A DNA stretch of 9,327 nt from Aquificaceae bacterium UBA2488 (GTDB taxonomy: Bacteria > Aquificota > Aquificia > Aquificales > Aquificaceae), in NCBI GenBank assembly GCA_002341805.1, contig DDOS01000058.1:5332-14658 (forward strand), read 5' to 3'. This document shows positions 4,590-9,327 of this stretch, in pieces. A model generated the notes under the pieces. It was not told the origin of the DNA, did not search any database, and worked only from the letters and a program-made list of their open reading frames with translations. Positions within the stretch are counted from its first letter, which is position 1; each line of letters starts with the position of its first letter. A program made the translations under genes and the position numbers.

Positions 4590-7238
4590 ATGAGTTATAA
4601 TATCGTTGTGAGGAAGCTTGTTTTTTGGCTTTTAATATTGGTAAATATATCTTTTTCAGAGGCTATAATAAAATCCAACTATCCTTTAGCCAAAAACAAC
4701 TTTTCTAAGGTAATCACCAAAAACAACCTTCAAAGGGTGATAGGTATCATTAAAAATATATCCTATATAAAAGATGTTAAAGTATTAGGATTTAAACATG
4801 AAAAACCTATATTGTACATAGAAAGATATCCTATCATTAGGTCTGTTCATATAAAAGGCAATCATTTCTTTAATAATTATGAACTTATTCCTATAGCAAA
4901 TATAAGACCTGGTACACCTGTTAAATCATCTTTGTATGGAAAACAAAAGAGTATAAAGGAGTTTTTGGAGGAGTTTTATAAAAACAATGGTTTTCTAAAA
5001 GCCAAGATACAAGATAAAATAACACAAACTAAAAACGGCTATCTAAATGTTTATATAGACATAAAAGAAGGAGATTTATATTTTATAAAGAATGTATATA
5101 TAAACGGCAAAAAGTTTGAAGATGAGCATATACCCATAGGCGAGATAGCAGATGTGAAAAATATAAACAGGATATTTGAGCTTGTTAGAAATCATTATAA
5201 AAAAGCTTTTGTTTATCAAAAAAGCTTAAAGATTTTTACAGAAAAAAAACCGTTTTTGTCTATATTTGGCGCTCAAAAAGTGAAATATAACATATTTCAT
5301 ATAGTCGGTGTTTTTGTAAACGATATATCGAAATTTTTAGAATATCCTATAGCTTTTACTAAAACTGCCATAGGAGAAGGTGGTGTGGTGGATATATACT
5401 ATGAAATCTATAAACAGCCAAACCAAGAATTGTTCTTTCAAGGAAACAAGCATTTTAACGATAAGCTCCTTAAAAAAGTGGCTAATATAGATGAGATTGA
5501 TATTTCTACCTTACAAAAAGCCAAAAAACGATTAGAAAGATTTTATAAAAACTTAGGATATTTTGATGTAAAAATATCTTACAAACCAAATAAAGATTAT
5601 ACGAAGGCAATTTTTAATATAGATGAAGGTAAAAGGTATACTCTAAGGGATATAAATTCCAATTGTAAAGAACTTGAGGCTTTTATTAAAAAACGATACA
5701 AAACAAAAGAGATAGATTTAAATACCATAAAAAAAATAGTAGAAGATTTTCACAGAAAACTAAAACAAGAAGGATATATATATGGATATCATAGATACAT
5801 TAGAATTCAAAAAAATAACGATTATACTGCAAATATTTATATAGACCAAGATAAAGGCTACAAAATTACAATATCCAAGATATTGGTAAAGGGTACAAAA
5901 AATAAGCATATATTAAAAATTTTTAAATCTTACAATACCCCAAGAGAATATAAAGCCAAAGATATAGAAGATATGACAAAATACGCCGCCAACGAAGCGA
6001 AAAGATATGGATATTTTGATGTTTCTATCACACCAAAAGCGAATGTCAAGGTATTAAGAAAGCACTATTATAGTTATATATATACTTTTTATGTGAGTCT
6101 TAGCAAACGCTATAAAAATACCAATACAGTTATATATGGATATAATCATACTTTAGAGCATAGCATACAATATATGGCATCAGTTTCAAGATATTATTCT
6201 TCAAAGGATGAAAACGAATCTCTTCGCAATTTACAAGAAAGTGGAATATTTAACGCTGTGAATTTAGAGACTTTTACAAATAAAAAAGATAAGACGGTGG
6301 ATAGACTAATAGAAGTCCAAGAAGGTAAAAGAGGGTTTTTTAGGCTAAAAGCTGGATATAATACCCAACAAAGACTTGTATTAGATTCTACTGTAGGATG
6401 GTCTGACTTGTTTGGTACTCCAGCCCAAGCTATATTTAACTACGATATATCAAATCTAAACACTACTTATAAGCTTGGTATGACCGATAAATTTTTGTTC
6501 TCAAACAAGTATTTTGGAAGTATGTTCTATGAAAGAGATTTTGAAATACACAATAGTTATTATCTTGTATCAAAAGGTATAAATCTTACGCTTGGAAGAA
6601 GATTTTTAGAGGATTATAAATTTAGCATAGGCTATTCAAAAACAAGAAACTATGTGTATAATGCCCCCACCCAAGATAATGGATATTCGGATCAAGAAAC
6701 CGTAAGCTTGGCTCTTATAAGAAATTATAAAAATAACCCCACAAACCCAACAAAGCTTGGATATGACTATCTTGCTTTTACTAAAAGCCTTCAAACTGGA
6801 TATAACAGCATAAACTTAAATACCTATTATCTTATGCATATAGTAGATAAAATTTTTTATAGTTTTAAGTTTGGCTTTGGAGCTGAAAACGATGGACTCA
6901 TATATCAAAGATTTTTCTTAGGAGGATTGAAAGATATGATGGGATATAACTTTGAAGATATAGGTTCTCCTGAAGGTGGAAAGTATTACGGTTTTTTAAG
7001 AAATGAAATAGATTTTCCTATAAAAAAACCCTTTAATTTAACTATATTTAGCGATATTGGAAATGTGTCAGACTCTATATCAAGTCTTGGGTCTCATATA
7101 AAAAAAGATGTGGGTATTGGGGTTTTTGTTTATACACCAGTGGGTCCTGTTAGATTTGATGTGGCTAAACCCTTATCACAGATTCCCAATGTCCAGTCCA
7201 GTATAAAATATTATATATCTATTGGGTATTTTTATTAA
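4590..7238 (+). CDS. bamA: Outer membrane protein assembly factor BamA (Omp85 family)
   Basis: Omp85 proteins fold beta-barrel proteins into the outer membrane. The 882 residues begin with a signal peptide (basic RK, hydrophobic 10-20, likely cleavage after SFSEA at 25). POTRA-type repeats follow to about 580. Their recurring cores are IERYPIIRSVHIKGNHFF (77-94), FYKNNGFLKAKI (129-140), LFFQGNKHF (281-289), FYKNLGYFDVKI (318-329), KLKQEGYIYGY (390-400), AKRYGYFDVSI (470-480) and LQESGIFNAVNLETF (548-562). I count six full units and a shortened first one, against five in E. coli BamA. The barrel runs from about 582 to 882, contains the surface-antigen domain stretch YQRFFLGG, and ends in an aromatic residue (GYFY). 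The L6 motif normally reading R-G-F/Y is MMGY here. TamA-like or another Omp85 subtype is possible. No clear ribosome binding site is seen; the start lies 7 bases after the pseudopilin gene. Confidence 0.88.
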   Translation: MSYNIVVRKLVFWLLILVNISFSEAIIKSNYPLAKNNFSKVITKNNLQRVIGIIKNISYIKDVKVLGFKHEKPILYIERYPIIRSVHIKGNHFFNNYELIPIANIRPGTPVKSSLYGKQKSIKEFLEEFYKNNGFLKAKIQDKITQTKNGYLNVYIDIKEGDLYFIKNVYINGKKFEDEHIPIGEIADVKNINRIFELVRNHYKKAFVYQKSLKIFTEKKPFLSIFGAQKVKYNIFHIVGVFVNDISKFLEYPIAFTKTAIGEGGVVDIYYEIYKQPNQELFFQGNKHFNDKLLKKVANIDEIDISTLQKAKKRLERFYKNLGYFDVKISYKPNKDYTKAIFNIDEGKRYTLRDINSNCKELEAFIKKRYKTKEIDLNTIKKIVEDFHRKLKQEGYIYGYHRYIRIQKNNDYTANIYIDQDKGYKITISKILVKGTKNKHILKIFKSYNTPREYKAKDIEDMTKYAANEAKRYGYFDVSITPKANVKVLRKHYYSYIYTFYVSLSKRYKNTNTVIYGYNHTLEHSIQYMASVSRYYSSKDENESLRNLQESGIFNAVNLETFTNKKDKTVDRLIEVQEGKRGFFRLKAGYNTQQRLVLDSTVGWSDLFGTPAQAIFNYDISNLNTTYKLGMTDKFLFSNKYFGSMFYERDFEIHNSYYLVSKGINLTLGRRFLEDYKFSIGYSKTRNYVYNAPTQDNGYSDQETVSLALIRNYKNNPTNPTKLGYDYLAFTKSLQTGYNSINLNTYYLMHIVDKIFYSFKFGFGAENDGLIYQRFFLGGLKDMMGYNFEDIGSPEGGKYYGFLRNEIDFPIKKPFNLTIFSDIGNVSDSISSLGSHIKKDVGIGVFVYTPVGPVRFDVAKPLSQIPNVQSSIKYYISIGYFY

Positions 7239-7244
7239 AATAAA

Positions 7245-7253
7245 TGGTATAAT
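7245..7253 (+). promoter_or_regulatory. Extended -10 promoter for the CoA-binding protein and secA
   Basis: TGGTATAAT is a perfect extended -10 element (TG, one base, TATAAT) in the 36-base gap after bamA. There is no good -35 box at standard spacing, which extended -10 promoters can tolerate. Initiation would fall around 7260, giving a very short leader that begins near the ribosome binding site. No terminator hairpin separates it from bamA, so read-through from upstream is also possible. Confidence 0.6.
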
Positions 7254-7260
7254 AATATAA

Positions 7261-7266
7261 AAGGAG
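7261..7266 (+). promoter_or_regulatory. Strong ribosome binding site
   Basis: AAGGAG lies 8 bases before the ATG at 7275. It is the best Shine-Dalgarno sequence in the window and settles the start of the CoA-binding protein. Confidence 0.8.
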
Positions 7267-7274
7267 TTGATGTT

Positions 7275-7682
7275 ATGGCAGAGCACAAAGATGGCGCATT
7301 TGATACCTTAAAAAATTCTAAAGTGGTGGCAGTGGTTGGTTTTTCTGAGAAGCAAGAGAGACCTGCTTATTATGTTACAGAAAGAGTGGTTAAGAAGGGA
7401 TTACATAAAGTATATTTGGTAAATCCTAAATTGGTAGGTCAAGAATTTTTTGGCACAAAAGTTTATTCTTCGTTGGAAGAGATACCAGAAGCTATAGATA
7501 TAGTAAATGTATATAGGAACCCTGCTCACGTAGAACCCATAGTGCAAGATGCTCTAAAGGTAAATGCAAAAACTGTTTGGCTTCAACCAGGAGCCGAAAA
7601 CTATGAAGTTATAGAAAAATATAAAGATAAAATACATTTTGTTTATGAAGCCTGTATAGGTGTAGAGGCAGGATATTTATGA
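7275..7682 (+). CDS. CoA-binding domain protein (YccU/CoA_binding_2 family)
   Basis: This 135-residue cytosolic protein is a stand-alone Rossmann-type CoA-binding domain like the one in succinyl-CoA synthetase alpha subunits. Visible family motifs are VVAVVGFSEKQERPAYYV (17-34, the nucleotide loop), YLVNPK (47-52), SLEEIPEAIDIVNVYRNP (66-83), the highly conserved VWLQPGAEN (101-109) and the closing C-x-x-x-E (Cys127, Glu131). Its length is typical and it appears complete. The physiological role of this family is poorly known; CoA or a related ligand is likely, and catalytic activity is not indicated. It has its own extended -10 and strong ribosome binding site, and its stop overlaps the secA start as ATGA, so it probably sets the translation level of secA. 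Confidence 0.93.
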   Translation: MAEHKDGAFDTLKNSKVVAVVGFSEKQERPAYYVTERVVKKGLHKVYLVNPKLVGQEFFGTKVYSSLEEIPEAIDIVNVYRNPAHVEPIVQDALKVNAKTVWLQPGAENYEVIEKYKDKIHFVYEACIGVEAGYL

Positions 7683-9327
7683 TAGGGTATGTTTTAAGGA
7701 AGATACTTGGTACAAAAAACGATAGAGAGATAAAAAAGATTAGAAAATGGGTAAATCAAATGAACGCTTTAGAACCAGAATTGGATAAATTATCCAATAA
7801 AGACATCGTATCAAAAGCCCAAGAGCTGTATTTTAAGATAAATCAAGATAACAACCTAAAAGAAGCTATAATAAATGGATATATAATGCCAGAGATAATA
7901 GAAGCTTTTGCTCTTGTAAGAGAAGCCACTAAACGCACCATGGGATTAAGACAATTTGATGTACAATTAATAGGTGGAGTGGTGCTCTATCAAGGCAAGA
8001 TCGCTGAGATGAAGACTGGAGAAGGTAAAACCTTAGTGGCAGCGGCACCTGCTTTTTTCACAGCTTTAACAGATATAGGTGTACATATAGTTACAGTCAA
8101 CGATTATCTTGCCAAAAGGGATGCTACTTGGATAGGGCCTGTTTATAGATTCTTAGGACTTGATGTGGGAGTTATAAATTCTGACAACACGAGTTATTTG
8201 GTGGATTGGCAAGACCCAGAAAAAACTATGGATGCTATCCAAAAGGACATAAGAGTATGGCCAAAGGGTATGGTAGGAGATATCATAGACTATTCTAAAA
8301 TAGATGTTCATGCAAAAACCTCTTACTTTACAAAAACAATACCTGCAGAACGGCTAAAAGCTTATGAAGCTCATATCACACATGGTACTAACAATGAATT
8401 TGGTTTTGATTATCTAAGAGATAATTTGGCTACATCAAAAGAACAATTGGTGCAAGCAAGAGGACATGGTTATGCTATAGTGGATGAGATAGATAGTATA
8501 TTAATAGATGAAGCGAGGACACCTCTTATCATAGCAGGTCCTTCTAACATGGATAACTCTGTTGTATTAAAAGCCAATGAATTTGTAAAAACAATAGAAA
8601 TTGAAAAAGATTTTATTATAGATGAGAAAAATAGAAGCGCCATGCTTACAGAAGAGGGCATAGAAAAAGCAGAAAAATATTTTAATATACACAACCTTTA
8701 CGATATAAAAAATATAGACTTGGTGCATGCTATCAATAAGAGTTTATTGGCTCATCATCTATACAAAAAAGATGTTCACTATATGGTAAAAGATGGTGAG
8801 ATTTTGATAGTGGATGAGTTTACTGGTAGAGCCTTGCCCGGAAGAAGATGGAGTGAAGGTCTTCATCAGGCGGTGGAGGCAAAAGAAGGAGTTGAAATTC
8901 AAGAGGAAAACCAAACATTAGCTACTACAGCCTTTCAAAACTACTTTAAGCTTTATAAAAAACTTGCGGGTATGACAGGTACTGCCGAAACAGAGGCCTT
9001 AGAATTTAAAGAAATATACGATCTTGATGTAGTGGTGATACCTACCAACAAGCCAAACATAAGAAAAGACCTGCCAGACTCTATATTTAAAACTAAAAAA
9101 GAGAAATGGGATTATGTGGCAAAAATAATAGAAGAGAATCACAGCAAGGGGAGACCTATATTGGTGGGTACTGTATCCATAGAAGACTCTGAAGTATTAT
9201 CCAAGCTTTTAACTAAAAAAAATATAAAACATAATATATTAAATGCCAAACAGCACGAAAAAGAAGCATGGGTTATAGCTCAAGCTGGCAGAAAAGGAGC
9301 TGTTACCATAGCCACCAACATGGCAGG
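7679..9327 (+). CDS. secA: Preprotein translocase ATPase SecA, N-terminal part
   Basis: SecA is the ATPase that pushes unfolded preproteins through SecYEG. The frame opens at ATG 7679 (ATGA overlap, with a modest GGA 5 bases upstream) and stays open to the window end, giving 549 full codons. Motifs are intact: the Q-motif region MGLRQFDVQLIGG, Walker A MKTGEGKT (111-118), DYLAKRDA, THGTNNEFGFDYLRDN (from 234), Walker B VDEIDSILIDEART (268-281), the preprotein-binding region with IVDEFTGRALPGRRWSEGLHQAVEAKEG, LAGMTGTAETEALEF, and the start of the second nucleotide-binding domain ending at TNMAG. Between VGVIN (163-167) and YEAHITHGT (229-237) there are about 50 more residues than in E. coli SecA, including WPKGMVGD. 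To my knowledge an insert at this site is reported for Aquificae and Thermotogae. The C-terminal part, with the scaffold and wing domains, is outside the window. Confidence 0.97.
   Translation, partial: MIGYVLRKILGTKNDREIKKIRKWVNQMNALEPELDKLSNKDIVSKAQELYFKINQDNNLKEAIINGYIMPEIIEAFALVREATKRTMGLRQFDVQLIGGVVLYQGKIAEMKTGEGKTLVAAAPAFFTALTDIGVHIVTVNDYLAKRDATWIGPVYRFLGLDVGVINSDNTSYLVDWQDPEKTMDAIQKDIRVWPKGMVGDIIDYSKIDVHAKTSYFTKTIPAERLKAYEAHITHGTNNEFGFDYLRDNLATSKEQLVQARGHGYAIVDEIDSILIDEARTPLIIAGPSNMDNSVVLKANEFVKTIEIEKDFIIDEKNRSAMLTEEGIEKAEKYFNIHNLYDIKNIDLVHAINKSLLAHHLYKKDVHYMVKDGEILIVDEFTGRALPGRRWSEGLHQAVEAKEGVEIQEENQTLATTAFQNYFKLYKKLAGMTGTAETEALEFKEIYDLDVVVIPTNKPNIRKDLPDSIFKTKKEKWDYVAKIIEENHSKGRPILVGTVSIEDSEVLSKLLTKKNIKHNILNAKQHEKEAWVIAQAGRKGAVTIATNMA

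Noticed and set aside
5204..5227. Near-palindrome AAGCTTTTG...CAAAAAAGCTT
   Set aside because: It lies well inside bamA and encodes the ordinary sequence KAFVYQKSL. The arms are imperfect and there is no terminator context, so it is likely chance in AT-rich coding DNA.
8470..8694. 74-residue minus-strand open frame
   Set aside because: Shadow of secA opposite the Walker B region.
1..9327. tRNA genes, insertion sequences, CRISPR arrays, attachment sites or large repeats
   Set aside because: None were seen. The window is almost fully coding, with gaps of at most about 36 bases and no spaced direct repeats or terminal inverted repeats.

Overview
The window is an AT-rich stretch (roughly one third G+C by eye), densely coding, with every gene on the + strand. 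The make-up suggests a member of the Aquificae, with Hydrogenobaculum as my best guess. The reasons are heavy use of ATA for Ile and AGA/AGG for Arg, a Gram-negative envelope gene set (Omp85 protein plus a type II secretion-like pseudopilin), and a SecA with a long insert in its first nucleotide-binding domain of the kind reported from Aquificae and Thermotogae. The genus is inference; I could not run a search.

Layout. (1) 2-499: 3' part of aroA (EPSP synthase, shikimate pathway). (2) 532-1236: a FliA/WhiG-type flagellar sigma factor (sigma-28), full length except that codon 55 is an in-frame TGA in the middle of sigma region 2. Both flanks stay in the same frame and look conserved. (3) 1233-2747: a 14-helix DHA2-family MFS transporter, overlapping the sigma gene by ATGA. 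(4) 2734-3045: a 103-residue protein of unknown function. (5) 3042-3731: a single-span membrane protein with an AsmA/GspN-like periplasmic part. (6) 3728-4582: a GspK-like minor pseudopilin that lacks the usual prepilin leader. (7) 4590-7238: a large BamA/Omp85 protein with an unusually long chain of POTRA repeats and a changed L6 signature. (8) 7275-7682: a small CoA-binding-domain protein with its own extended -10 promoter and a strong ribosome binding site. (9) 7679-9327: the N-terminal two thirds or less of secA, running off the window.

How they fit together. Genes 2-6 are chained by overlaps (three ATGA junctions and one 14-base overlap), and bamA follows after 7 bases, so 532-7238 is probably one transcription unit. 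Its second half (103-aa protein, AsmA/GspN-like, GspK-like, BamA) reads as an envelope or outer-membrane biogenesis module. A new promoter then drives the CoA-binding protein and secA, itself an ATGA-coupled pair. There are no RNA genes, insertion sequences, CRISPR arrays or non-coding gaps longer than about 36 bases. The most striking point is the TGA in the sigma factor: it is a very fresh nonsense mutation, a sequencing error, or a genuine recoding or readthrough event. It matters more than usual because the next genes appear translationally coupled to the sigma gene's own stop.
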